A DNA stretch of 64,000 bases, from the NCBI GenBank assembly GCA_002723085.1, contig PBNK01000013.1, positions 119,968-183,967 of the forward strand, read 5' to 3'. The translations under genes were made by a program, and so were the position numbers. The stretch comes from Crocinitomicaceae bacterium (GTDB lineage: Bacteria > Bacteroidota > Bacteroidia > Flavobacteriales_D > Parvicellaceae). This document shows, one piece after another, positions 53,779 to 63,208 of this stretch (its first letter is position 1; the number at the start of each line of letters is the position of its first letter). The notes under the pieces were generated by a model. It was not told the origin of the DNA. It saw nothing but the letters and a program-made list of their open reading frames with translations, and made no database searches.

Positions 53779-55149
53779 TTAATCATATTTTCTTTTTCTA
53801 AACCACCTATCGTATCTAGTGTCAGGTGCCATACTAAATCCTAAAGAAAACCTTAAATAATTTTCTTCAATATTGTTCTCAGCAGTATTTCCAATTCTAC
53901 CAAGTTCAAAACCTAAATTTAACCTTGATAAAGATCTAGAACTTAACATTGGAATGGATACACCAAAATTTATGCCATAGTTTAACAATGATTTATCTTG
54001 AACCACTACTTCTGAAACGGCTCTTTTTAACCCAAAACTATAATTGGATTTTGCAAAAATAGATTTATTTGTGTTTGCCCAATCAAGAGATGGCGTTATT
54101 CTATAGCCTAAAGCCCATTGTTCAAAAGAGCCTAAGGGTAAATTTGTTTGATTTAGAAACAATTGGTTATCATTAAATCTCTTCCAGTTTGATGAAGTAT
54201 ACTGAAAAGCTAAATCCCATACATTTTTATCTTGAGTATTTCTTCCTAAACTTAACGAAAAAATCATTTTGCTTGGTATAGTAACCTCTCCTATCACATC
54301 TTCTTCAAAATCAAGTGTGTCTTTTGGAATTTCTTGAATATTAAAATTATAAGTATATGAATAAGCAAAATAATCATTAACGGTTTTAGCTCTAGATTGA
54401 AGAACATAACTTGCTCCTGCTCTTAAAAACCATCTATTGCTATTTAAAGGATTTCTAAACTGCTGAAAGTATTGTATACCACCATCAAATAGCCAACTGC
54501 TAATTGAAGCTTGATTTTGAATTCGAGAATTATAATAAGAGTTATCAAATTCAATACTATTCAATTGATTTAAAGTTCCAAAAAGGTATGACACATTAGC
54601 TCCTAATGCAATTCTTATGCTATCTCCTTTATTAATTAGGTTAAATCCATTTCCTAATAATAATCTATTAATGCTGCCATCACCGGAATATTTATAGTTA
54701 ATAGCATTTGAGTCTAAGGTTTGATTAGATTCTGCATTATAACCCATAGAGCTATATGGAATAATACCTAAAACCAATCCCCAGTTTTTTTGTATAGGCA
54801 ACCCTATAAGCATATTGTTTAAACCCAAGTTGGAAGCAGAGGAACTATTTTCTTGATTAGAATAATTTGACCTATATAAAGATGATTTTCCAGCAACTGA
54901 AACATCAAAAATAGGATTATGTTTAAAAAACCCAGCGTAGGAGGCTGGATTAGCAATGTTGATGTTTTGAGGGTCAGAAAAAGAATTTGACGCATTTGAC
55001 ATTCCCAAAAAATGTGTAGACTGAACAGTATTTAATTCCCCCAGTCCATACCTTGAAAATGGAGAAGTATTTAAATCCTGAGCCGTAGTAAAACTCAAAG
55101 AGATTATTAATGAAATAAGAAAACAAAATCTAAGACACATTGGTTTCAA
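53779..55149 (-). CDS. Predicted outer-membrane beta-barrel protein
   Basis: 456 residues with a signal peptide (LRFCFLISLIISLSFTTAQ). NTSPFSRYGLGELNTVQSTHFLGMSNASNSFSDPQNINIANPASYAGF is the N-terminal motif of a FadL-like Bacteroidota barrel group, followed by many amphipathic strands and a C-terminal LRFSLGFSMAPD. Function unknown; hydrophobic substrate passage is possible. It overlaps coaX by 20 bases. Confidence 0.7.
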   Translation of the reverse strand: MKPMCLRFCFLISLIISLSFTTAQDLNTSPFSRYGLGELNTVQSTHFLGMSNASNSFSDPQNINIANPASYAGFFKHNPIFDVSVAGKSSLYRSNYSNQENSSSASNLGLNNMLIGLPIQKNWGLVLGIIPYSSMGYNAESNQTLDSNAINYKYSGDGSINRLLLGNGFNLINKGDSIRIALGANVSYLFGTLNQLNSIEFDNSYYNSRIQNQASISSWLFDGGIQYFQQFRNPLNSNRWFLRAGASYVLQSRAKTVNDYFAYSYTYNFNIQEIPKDTLDFEEDVIGEVTIPSKMIFSLSLGRNTQDKNVWDLAFQYTSSNWKRFNDNQLFLNQTNLPLGSFEQWALGYRITPSLDWANTNKSIFAKSNYSFGLKRAVSEVVVQDKSLLNYGINFGVSIPMLSSRSLSRLNLGFELGRIGNTAENNIEENYLRFSLGFSMAPDTRYDRWFRKRKYD

Positions 55150-55852
55150 GTATATTATTTAAACCCTTAAGAGTTAAATTTTCAAGTGCAAAGATGCCAT
55201 TTTTTTCAATTCCCACAATTGATTGTAAGAATTCTGTGTCTCCACCAGTCATAAAGATTGTTAATGCCGTGTATTTAGAACGATAACTAGCAATGGTATT
55301 TACAATTTCACCAACCATGCCGTTAACAACTCCAGAAACTATAGATGAGTTAGTATTATTGCCAACTAATTGTGATTTTTCTGATGATGTATGTAATAAT
55401 GGTAATTTTTCAGTGAAAGTATTTAATGCTTTAAAGCGCATACGCAAACCAGGACTTATAGCTCCTCCTTTATAACAGTTGGTTGAATCAATAAAATCAA
55501 AAGTTAAACAAGTTCCTGCATCAATTACTAAAGAATTTGAATTTTGCTTTTCAACAAACGCTCCAACTGCATTAGCTAACCTATCGTTACCAATGGTTTC
55601 CATAGAGGAATAAGAAGATTGAATAGGTAATTTTAATGAGGATGACATTTGAATTATACTTGAACAGGCAGAAAGCACTTTATTTTCTAATTCAACATTT
55701 CCGACGTTAGAAACAATTCCTTTTTTAAAATTTATTGTATTTAAATGATGAATCAACTGACTGTGCTCAACTACTTCTTTTTTTACCATTTTATTGGCGT
55801 TAAAAGTGGCTACTTTTACAGTAGAATTCCCTATATCTAAGATTAAATTCAA
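55130..55852 (-). CDS. coaX: Type III pantothenate kinase
   Basis: 240 residues. ASKHA-fold motifs NLILDIGNSTVKVATF, NDRLANAVGAFVEKQN and VIDAGTCLTFDFIDSTNCYKGGAISPGLRMRF are all present. It phosphorylates pantothenate, the first step of coenzyme A synthesis, and needs a monovalent cation. First gene of the leftward run to the CorC-like gene; the hppA terminator lies just upstream. Confidence 0.94.
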   Translation of the reverse strand: MNLILDIGNSTVKVATFNANKMVKKEVVEHSQLIHHLNTINFKKGIVSNVGNVELENKVLSACSSIIQMSSSLKLPIQSSYSSMETIGNDRLANAVGAFVEKQNSNSLVIDAGTCLTFDFIDSTNCYKGGAISPGLRMRFKALNTFTEKLPLLHTSSEKSQLVGNNTNSSIVSGVVNGMVGEIVNTIASYRSKYTALTIFMTGGDTEFLQSIVGIEKNGIFALENLTLKGLNNILETNVS

Positions 55853-55869
55853 TTGCTATTATTAACAAA

Positions 55870-55892
55870 AAATCCGGAACTAGTCCGGATTT
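55870..55892 (-). terminator. Terminator after hppA
   Basis: AAATCCGGA / TCCGGATTT (9 bp) with an ACTAG loop, followed on the minus strand by a T-run. It separates hppA from coaX. Confidence 0.85.
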
Positions 55893-55921
55893 AAAGATAT
55901 ATCTAAAATACAAATTTAAAA

Positions 55922-58243
55922 CTATACATTAGCATTTGTGTCTTTATGAGATGTTTTTTTAGCACAACATGATTTTGTACATCCAAACTCACAAACAACT
56001 TCCTTGCCTTTTGATGCACATTGTTCTTTAGTACAATTTTTTGGACATATATGATTTTCAATTTGAGCTTTGTTCGTATTCTCATTTTCAGTTGAATGAC
56101 CAGAACCTAAAATTGGAGCAATTACTAAACCTACTAAGCAAGTTAATTTAATCAATATATTCATAGATGGACCTGAAGTATCTTTGAATGGATCACCAAC
56201 TGTATCACCAGTAACTGCTGCTTTGTGAGCTTCAGAACCTTTGAAAGTCATTTCTCCATCAATTTCAACACCTGCTTCAAAAGATTTTTTCGCATTATCC
56301 CAAGCGCCACCAGCATTGTTTTGGAAGATAGCCCAAAGTACTCCTGAAACAGTAACACCAGCCATGTAAGCACCTAAAGCTTCCGCCCCCATTGTAAACC
56401 CTATTACAATAGGACCTGCAATTGTTAATATACCAGGTAACATCATTTCTTTTAATGCAGCTTTAGTAGAAATATCTACACATTTATCGTATTCCGGCTC
56501 TGCTTTACCTTCCATAATTCCAGGAATGTCTTTGAATTGTCTTCTTACTTCTTTAACCATAGCCATTGCTGCTTTTCCAACAGAACTCATAGCCATTGCT
56601 GAAAACACTACTGGAATCATTCCTCCAATAAATAAAGCCGCTAGTACCTTAGCTTTGAAAATATTAATTCCATCAATTCCAGTAAATGTTACATAGGCTG
56701 CAAAAAGAGCTAAAGCCGTTAAAGCTGCTGAAGCAATAGCAAACCCTTTTCCTACTGCTGCAGTAGTGTTTCCTACCGCATCCAATATATCTGTTCTCTC
56801 TCTAACTTCTGGTTCTAGTTCAGACATTTCAGCAATCCCCCCAGCATTATCTGCGATAGGCCCAAAAGCATCAATAGCCAATTGCATTGCCGTTGTAGCC
56901 ATCATGGCAGACGCTGCAATAGCAACACCATAAAAACCTGCACATGCATAAGCACCCCATATAGCACCAGCAAAAAGAATGATTGGTGCAAATGTAGACA
57001 TCATTCCTAAGGAAAGTCCAGCAATAATATTAGTAGCTGCACCAGTAGAAGAGTTTTTAATAATCCCCATAACTGGTTTTTTACCCATTGCTGTATAATA
57101 TTCAGTTAACATGGCTATTAATCCTCCAACAGCTAATCCAATTAATACCGAATAAAAGACTCTGATTCTTTCAATAACTATTGGATCTCCATTGTTTTCG
57201 CCAAAAAACTTCATGCTAATAGATTCTGGAAGCATCCAATTAATGATGAAAAAAGAAGCAATACCAGTTAAAACAATTGATCCCCAGTTACCAAGGTTAA
57301 ATGCTCCTTGAACTTCTTTCTCTTTTGCTTCATTATTTTTAATACGAATCACCCAAGTGCCCATAATTGAGAAAACTAAACCAACACCAGCAATTAGAAC
57401 AGGCATTAAAATAGGTCCCATATTTCTAAAACTATCGGAAAAATCTGGACCCATATCTAAAATAACATAATTCCCTAACACCATTGCAGCTAGCATAGTA
57501 GCAACATAAGAACCAAATAAATCAGCCCCCATTCCAGCAACATCACCAACATTATCACCAACATTATCAGCAATAGTGGCAGGGTTACGTGGGTCATCTT
57601 CAGGAATACCAGCCTCAACTTTACCAACTAAATCCGCACCAACATCCGCAGCTTTTGTATAAATTCCGCCACCTACTCTAGCAAATAAAGCAATACATTC
57701 AGCTCCTAAAGAAAAGCCAGCAAGAGTTTCTAAGATAATTGTCATATCACTTTCTCCACCATGATTTCCGTCCCAAACTAAAAACATAAAAATTGCAGAT
57801 AAACCAAAAACAGCCAATCCTGCCACTCCTAATCCCATAACAGTACCACCTCTGAAGGCTACTTTCATTGCTTGTGGCAAACTTGTTTTTGCAGCTTCTG
57901 CTGTTCTTACGTTTGCTTTAGTAGCAATTCGCATACCTATGTTTCCAGCTAATGCTGAAAAAACAGCGCCAATAACAAATGCTACTACTATATACATCCC
58001 TGCATAAATGTATCCCATAGCAGATAAAAACCCCAATGCTGCACCTGCAATTACAACAAATACAGCTAACATTCTGTATTCTGCTTTCAGAAAAGCTAAT
58101 GCTCCAGTAGCAATATAACCAGATAGTTTTTTCATTTTATCACTTCCAGCAGATTGCTTTTTCACCCATGAAGAAAGGTAAAGCATATATACTAAGCCGA
58201 GTAATCCAAATACTGGCAATATGTAAATCAATTTATCAGACAT
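55922..58243 (-). CDS. hppA: K+-dependent membrane pyrophosphatase with Cys-rich C-terminal tail
   Basis: 773 residues, about 16 membrane helices. The catalytic loops ([40 protein letters not shown] and [21 protein letters not shown]) are complete. [10 protein letters not shown] has Ala at the position that is Lys in K+-independent enzymes, so this is the K+-dependent subclass, pumping Na+ and/or H+ with pyrophosphate energy. After residue ~712 an unusual 61-residue tail holds seven Cys (733, 737, 742, 751, 755, 759, 760), likely metal-binding and, from topology, of uncertain side. Preceded by a possible promoter at 58270-58298. Confidence 0.95.
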   Translation of the reverse strand: MSDKLIYILPVFGLLGLVYMLYLSSWVKKQSAGSDKMKKLSGYIATGALAFLKAEYRMLAVFVVIAGAALGFLSAMGYIYAGMYIVVAFVIGAVFSALAGNIGMRIATKANVRTAEAAKTSLPQAMKVAFRGGTVMGLGVAGLAVFGLSAIFMFLVWDGNHGGESDMTIILETLAGFSLGAECIALFARVGGGIYTKAADVGADLVGKVEAGIPEDDPRNPATIADNVGDNVGDVAGMGADLFGSYVATMLAAMVLGNYVILDMGPDFSDSFRNMGPILMPVLIAGVGLVFSIMGTWVIRIKNNEAKEKEVQGAFNLGNWGSIVLTGIASFFIINWMLPESISMKFFGENNGDPIVIERIRVFYSVLIGLAVGGLIAMLTEYYTAMGKKPVMGIIKNSSTGAATNIIAGLSLGMMSTFAPIILFAGAIWGAYACAGFYGVAIAASAMMATTAMQLAIDAFGPIADNAGGIAEMSELEPEVRERTDILDAVGNTTAAVGKGFAIASAALTALALFAAYVTFTGIDGINIFKAKVLAALFIGGMIPVVFSAMAMSSVGKAAMAMVKEVRRQFKDIPGIMEGKAEPEYDKCVDISTKAALKEMMLPGILTIAGPIVIGFTMGAEALGAYMAGVTVSGVLWAIFQNNAGGAWDNAKKSFEAGVEIDGEMTFKGSEAHKAAVTGDTVGDPFKDTSGPSMNILIKLTCLVGLVIAPILGSGHSTENENTNKAQIENHICPKNCTKEQCASKGKEVVCEFGCTKSCCAKKTSHKDTNANV

Positions 58244-58269
58244 AATTTTTTAATTAAATTTTAGGTTCG

Positions 58270-58298
58270 CGAAATTAATTTTTTAAATGACATTGTGC
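58270..58298 (-). promoter_or_regulatory. Promoter candidate of hppA
   Basis: Minus-strand -7 variant TAATTTCG (58270-58277, one mismatch) with TTG at 58296-58298 and an 18-base spacer. Confidence 0.4.
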
Positions 58299-58303
58299 AA
58301 ATA

Positions 58304-58987
58304 CTAAGGATAAATTCTACTTTTTCTTAAATATTTTATTATTCCATGTACGATACAAAACTGTCCTAAAATATATGTAATCATAATGGTTGGTTGAATT
58401 AAATCATGTGGTTTGTCAAAATAAAACTTATTAAGTGCAATTAAAGAATCTGATATAACAAAAATAATTGCCCCAATTAGAATTACTGTTTTTTGATTTT
58501 TAAAATCTGCTATAAAAGCAGTAAAAAGCATTGTAGATAATATTATTCCATATAAATAAACTGGAATGGAAAAATCTGAAAGTTTTGGGTTAATTATATA
58601 CATAAGTGAAAAATAATATGATATTATAATTAATAAGATTAATACAATTTGGTTCCATCCTAAAATTTGTTTTTTATTCTTCACAAAAATTAATGTGTAA
58701 AAGACATGTGTGATTAAAAACATGGATAAGCCTAAAAGAAAAAATAATTCATTTTTTGAAGAAAAAATAAGAAGGGTGTCCCCTATCAAAGAAAATATTA
58801 GCGCTGCAATTAATTGAATTTTTGATTTTTCAGGAATGTGGGTTAAATTACAAACAACATACACCAATAAAAGGGGCATTAAAAGTGGCTTTGTGGAAAT
58901 CACTAACCAGTTAAGACTTAAATATTCTGCAAAAATTTCCAATAAAGAAATTGCAATTAAAAAAATATAAATTATTCTATTTACCAT
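58304..58987 (-). CDS. YhhN family membrane protein (lysoplasmalogenase-like)
   Basis: 227 residues with about eight membrane segments. KPLLMPLLLVYVVCNL, ALIFSLIGDTLLIF and IFVISDSLIALNKF match the YhhN/TMEM86 family, in which conserved acidic residues in GDTLL and SDSLIA are catalytic in lysoplasmalogenases that cleave the vinyl-ether bond of lysoplasmalogens. Activity in bacteria is only partly shown. It begins 3 bases after the stop of the small Lys/Cys-rich gene. Confidence 0.82.
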   Translation of the reverse strand: MVNRIIYIFLIAISLLEIFAEYLSLNWLVISTKPLLMPLLLVYVVCNLTHIPEKSKIQLIAALIFSLIGDTLLIFSSKNELFFLLGLSMFLITHVFYTLIFVKNKKQILGWNQIVLILLIIISYYFSLMYIINPKLSDFSIPVYLYGIILSTMLFTAFIADFKNQKTVILIGAIIFVISDSLIALNKFYFDKPHDLIQPTIMITYILGQFCIVHGIIKYLRKSRIYP

Positions 58988-58990
58988 TGA

Positions 58991-59140
58991 TTAAGCAAAT
59001 GAAAGAGGGCACTTTTTACAAGGCTTTCCTTTTTGAAACTTTTCACAACAAATTTTCTTCTTTTTTTTCTTTTTCTTCTTTTTAGAGCCCAAATCATATA
59101 TTAAAAAAAAATTATAGTGTTCTGTTATAAGCTTATACAT
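58991..59140 (-). CDS. Overlooked 49-residue Lys/Cys-rich small protein
   Basis: An open frame from ATG at 59140 to TAA at 58991, only 49 residues. After 19 residues (MYKLITEHYNFFLIYDLGS) come ten lysines in a row, then ICCEKFQKGKPCKKCPLSFA. Cys31, 32, 41 and 44 (CC-x8-C-x2-C) could bind zinc or an Fe-S cluster, and the lysines could bind nucleic acid. The stop lies 3 bases before the YhhN start, so it is probably the first gene of that transcript. Too short for standard gene finders. Family not certain, though such K-run/Cys proteins appear familiar from other Bacteroidota. Confidence 0.55.
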   Translation of the reverse strand: MYKLITEHYNFFLIYDLGSKKKKKKKKKKICCEKFQKGKPCKKCPLSFA

Positions 59141-59219
59141 TATTTTGCGAAAATAAATATTTGACCAATACTCGCAAAGAAATATTAAATTGATGTAGAT
59201 TGTTGATTAATTTGTGTTA

Positions 59220-60590
59220 ATGAAAAAAATAATTACCCATAAATATTTAATGTTTATTGTATTATTCATAAACAATAATTCTTTTATAAACGCCCAAAAA
59301 AACCATCTAGAAAATTATATCCCACATGAAAACACTTCTTTAATTTATCATCCTAAATTACTTATTAAAACTTGGGTTCATATTATCCAAAAAAATTATG
59401 AAGACCCTCAAAACATTACTAAAGACTCTATTGAATTTATTGAAGATCAATTCAAATGGATTAATCAAATGTATAAGAACCTAAAAAAACCATCTTTAAA
59501 AGCAATGGATGGAACTTCACCATATGTTCCAAATTCAAGAATTGAATTTATTATTGACACCATTAGTTTTCACGTTGATGAGATCGGGTGGGATCGAATA
59601 AAAATGGCGCCAGTAACAAACCCTCATAAACTTATTGAAATCATAAAAATTGACAAAAAAGAAAATAGTATTTTAGTTAAAGGGCAAAGACAGGGGTTTA
59701 GACCTCTTCAGGACAGCATAATTATAACAAACTCTTGTTGTAATGATGGGATCTACAACACAAAATCAATTGAAAGGCAAGGAAGCAATACTTTAATTGT
59801 TGTTGAAGAGACTTTTAATAAAACTGAAATAAATATAGGTCATGTATCTTATTTTCAAAAGATTGATAAAAACTGCCATAAAGACAATTGGCTAAAATTT
59901 ACTGGTGAAAATAAAGATTACTTACATGTGTTTTATACTGGGGCTTCTCATGACGCTAAAACATTTGGGTGTGGACCAAGTCCATATTTTTTAAATGTCT
60001 CTAAAATTTTACAAAATGGGGGGTATGCTACAGCACAATTAACTGCTCATGAATTAGGTCATTGCCTTGGTTTAAGACATACGAATTCTCCACAATTTGA
60101 CGATTTACCAAGAACAGATAAATTTGGATGGATTAAGTGTAATAATATAAACACTAGCAATAACATTATGGGTTATAATTTGTGTAGAAATTATTTATCT
60201 CCCAAACAAATTGGATTTATTCATAGCCAATATTCTAATGTTTCAGCACTTACAAGAACAACCAAAAACAATATAATTAACAACAATAAAGACATTTATA
60301 TTTCTGAAGATAAAAAATGGGAGAAAAGCATCTTAATTAGTGGCGATATTATTATTAAAAAAGGGATGACTCTAGAAATTAAAGAAATTATTTCAATGGC
60401 AGATGATAGCTACATTTATCTTGAAAAAAAATCTAACTTAATTGTTGATGGAGGGGAAATTAGAAACATAAACAACAATTGGAATGGTCTTGTTTTTTGT
60501 AAAAACGTTTTTAAACCAAATAAAAAACCTCTTTTGAAAAAAAATATAGGTAAAGTCATTTTAAAAAACGAAGGTGAAATCAATTATTAA
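59220..60590 (+). CDS. Secreted metzincin-type zinc metalloprotease, probably truncated
   Basis: 456 residues from the ATG at 59220; GTG at 59214 adds two residues. Signal peptide (KYLMFIVLFINNNSFINAQ). Zinc motif HELGHCLGLRH (His277 onward) is the full HExxHxxGxxH form and NIMGYN provides the Met-turn, so activity is expected. The last ~80 residues (KWEKSILISGDIIIKKGMTLEI, SNLIVDGGEIRNINNNWNGLVF) look like the beginning of a beta-helix that in related T9SS proteins runs on and ends in a sorting domain. Neither the rest nor the sorting domain is present. Confidence 0.75.
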   Translation: MKKIITHKYLMFIVLFINNNSFINAQKNHLENYIPHENTSLIYHPKLLIKTWVHIIQKNYEDPQNITKDSIEFIEDQFKWINQMYKNLKKPSLKAMDGTSPYVPNSRIEFIIDTISFHVDEIGWDRIKMAPVTNPHKLIEIIKIDKKENSILVKGQRQGFRPLQDSIIITNSCCNDGIYNTKSIERQGSNTLIVVEETFNKTEINIGHVSYFQKIDKNCHKDNWLKFTGENKDYLHVFYTGASHDAKTFGCGPSPYFLNVSKILQNGGYATAQLTAHELGHCLGLRHTNSPQFDDLPRTDKFGWIKCNNINTSNNIMGYNLCRNYLSPKQIGFIHSQYSNVSALTRTTKNNIINNNKDIYISEDKKWEKSILISGDIIIKKGMTLEIKEIISMADDSYIYLEKKSNLIVDGGEIRNINNNWNGLVFCKNVFKPNKKPLLKKNIGKVILKNEGEINY

Positions 60591-63208
60591 TTTTCAATTT
60601 TAAAAACCGGCTTTTTCTTTTCTTTTTCCTCCACTCCTAGCTTTTTTAACCATTTATTAATTTTAGTTGAATCTTTTGGTTTTTGCTTGGGTTTTTCTTC
60701 AGTTTCTTTTTCATTAATTAAGGTGGTATCTACATCTTCTTCCCATTCTACCTCAAAAATTGGCTTAGAGTCAACTTCTTCATCAGAATTATTTTGACCA
60801 GAAATAATTTTCTTTATCTGTTCTTTTTCTTTCTGTATTTTTTCTTTTCTAATTTCTTTTTTTTCAGATTGATCCAACTTGTAAATAGGATTATCAAGGG
60901 TGCCTTTTATATTTAAATACAATTGATTTCCAAGGCCATCGTCTTTTACTTGACCAAACTCATTACCTTTTGTTTTACCTCTTCTTAAATCACGCCAATT
61001 AAAACTTAAATGATAATCGATACTATCTTTAAAAGATTGCCATCCTGAAACGTTCATATTCAAAACATTATTTTCTAAATAAGTTTTTGGTATAGACACC
61101 TTCTCTTTTTCAATTATTACTTGAGAGTTAATTTCTTCAAAAACTACTTTTTTAATTTTTTTATTGAAAAAATTATAATCGACAAAGTTTTTAGTTAATG
61201 TATTACTATTAAAATAATCTAACAAATCCTTTAAAAAAGGATGATTAATCAATATTCCTTTAAATTTAATATCGCTCTTAACTTTCATATTGTTGTAATC
61301 AATTTCATTATTTAATAAAATTTGAGCATCAAAATTTAAGTCCAAATTTAAATCTCCTTTTATCTGATTATGGGTTAATAAATTTTGATTGAAGTTTTCT
61401 AAATCATTAAAAAGCTTATCCACCTTTACATTATTAAGTTTAGCATTAACTTTTAGTTTCTTTTTAGTTTGATTTAAATCCCCAGTTATTTCATAATCTC
61501 CTCCTTGGCCATTAAAAAGAAGTTTTTCACAATAAATACTTTTTGAATTAATCATCCATTTGGATGAAACACTTGTAGCTTTAAATTTTTCAATTTTAGC
61601 CTCTTTAACGTTAATTTTTGAAGTTAAATTATATTCCAATTTATTGGTGCTTGTATTTGAAGAGAATGCATTAATTAATTCCCCTATATCTATCTTATCA
61701 ATATTTAACTCTGAATCTATTTTGAAAGCTTGATTCTGTTCAAAAAGTGTTTTAATCCAGTCATAAAAAATCACCTTACCTTGTAAATTACTTTCGTTAA
61801 ATTTTCCATCAAGTTTTTCGAAAACTAGATTATTATTAATCGTATTCATAAAAAGGTTTGACAATTCAACCTTTAAATTTTTGGAATTAATTGAAATGTT
61901 ATTTGCCCTTAATTCTCCTAATGCTTTCCTAATTTTTACTTTATTATTTTCAAACTTAAGAATTGCATCCAAAAGCAAATCCCCATTTCCAGAAATTTCT
62001 GACCCTAAATTTGTAGAGAATTTTGATAATTTTTCAAAATCAATCCCCCCTTTAATTTTACAATTAATCAAAGGATTCTTAAATTCTTGTATTGAAAAAG
62101 AACCGTCAATAGATTGATCTCCCATATATCCTGAAAAAGAATTAATAGATAATTTGCCTTTATAATTATCAAAATCACCTTTTAAGTTTAGTTTTTCTAA
62201 ACTGACGTTGTTGTTTAAAGCAATAAAACTTCCATTTTGAATATTAAAGGAAGAAGAAAATTTTAATGGTTTATTTATTGACAAATCTCCTGAAATTTTA
62301 GCATTAAATTCAAGTTCACCACTTGATCTATATTTTTTTAAAACTGATAAATAATCAATTGGAAAAACACTGAAAATTTGAGAAAGCTGAATATTATCTC
62401 CATTAATTATTAATTGTATTTTGTCATTTTCATTTGAATTAAGGTTTCCAACAATATTAAATTTCATGTCAGCAACCTTTAAATTACCTCTGTTTATACT
62501 AATAAAAGAACTGTCATTGTTTACTAATAATTCTAAATCAATTTCTGCGTACTTATTATTTATATATTCAATCCCTTGAGCATTAAATGAATTAACTGTC
62601 ATTCTGCTATCCAAATTCATTTTAAATATTTTTTCATTAAAATCACCTGAGAAAATAATATTTTCAGTATTAAAAGAATAAGATTGCTCAGAAATAACAT
62701 TTAAATATTCTATTTGGAAATTATCTAATGAAACCTGATCCAAAACAAAACTAAATTGACTGTTTTTTGTAGTGTCTGTATTGTTAATTATGAAATAATT
62801 TTCTTGTCCACCTTTATTTACTTTTGCCTTAATTAAGCCATTATTTAACACTATAGAATTTATGCTATAATTTCTTTTAAGAAAATCTAAAGCATTAAAT
62901 TTCAAAAACAATTTTTTACTATACAATAAAGTATCTTTTTCTTTATAAGGGTCCATTATAATGACATCAGAAAAAGTGATAGAAATATTTGGAAATTGAT
63001 CAATTAAACTTACATCTACATCTTTGGCTATAAATTCAGTGTTTAGATTAGCATTAATTTGATCAAAAGCCATTTCTTTAAGTTGATCACTATATAATTG
63101 AGTAATGACAAAAAACAATAAAAAAATGAAAAGAAATAACAATGAAATACCTATAAATAAGTATTTCAAAATCTTAATTATTGATTTATATATTTTATGT
63201 TCTTGCAT
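60587..63208 (-). CDS. AsmA family protein
   Basis: 873 residues. One N-terminal membrane anchor (LKYLFIGISLLFLFIFLLFFVITQLY), then the AsmA pattern FDQINANLNTEFIAKDVDVSLIDQFPNISITFSDVIIMD and long strand-rich repeats with NSISGYMGDQSIDGSFSI-like units. The ending is a charged, Lys/Glu-rich region. AsmA/TamB-like proteins bridge the periplasm and probably move phospholipids to the outer membrane. It meets the metalloprotease gene tail to tail (4-base overlap) and its ATG abuts the next gene's stop. Confidence 0.8.
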   Translation of the reverse strand: MQEHKIYKSIIKILKYLFIGISLLFLFIFLLFFVITQLYSDQLKEMAFDQINANLNTEFIAKDVDVSLIDQFPNISITFSDVIIMDPYKEKDTLLYSKKLFLKFNALDFLKRNYSINSIVLNNGLIKAKVNKGGQENYFIINNTDTTKNSQFSFVLDQVSLDNFQIEYLNVISEQSYSFNTENIIFSGDFNEKIFKMNLDSRMTVNSFNAQGIEYINNKYAEIDLELLVNNDSSFISINRGNLKVADMKFNIVGNLNSNENDKIQLIINGDNIQLSQIFSVFPIDYLSVLKKYRSSGELEFNAKISGDLSINKPLKFSSSFNIQNGSFIALNNNVSLEKLNLKGDFDNYKGKLSINSFSGYMGDQSIDGSFSIQEFKNPLINCKIKGGIDFEKLSKFSTNLGSEISGNGDLLLDAILKFENNKVKIRKALGELRANNISINSKNLKVELSNLFMNTINNNLVFEKLDGKFNESNLQGKVIFYDWIKTLFEQNQAFKIDSELNIDKIDIGELINAFSSNTSTNKLEYNLTSKINVKEAKIEKFKATSVSSKWMINSKSIYCEKLLFNGQGGDYEITGDLNQTKKKLKVNAKLNNVKVDKLFNDLENFNQNLLTHNQIKGDLNLDLNFDAQILLNNEIDYNNMKVKSDIKFKGILINHPFLKDLLDYFNSNTLTKNFVDYNFFNKKIKKVVFEEINSQVIIEKEKVSIPKTYLENNVLNMNVSGWQSFKDSIDYHLSFNWRDLRRGKTKGNEFGQVKDDGLGNQLYLNIKGTLDNPIYKLDQSEKKEIRKEKIQKEKEQIKKIISGQNNSDEEVDSKPIFEVEWEEDVDTTLINEKETEEKPKQKPKDSTKINKWLKKLGVEEKEKKKPVFKIEN

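Noticed and set aside
55903..56085. 60-residue frame near the hppA tail
   Set aside because: It overlaps the Cys-rich tail in another frame; the hppA frame is continuous through it.
59001..59110. Simple low-complexity T-rich tract after the YhhN gene start
   Set aside because: On the minus strand the same bases read as ten lysine codons within a complete short gene, so it is treated as coding.
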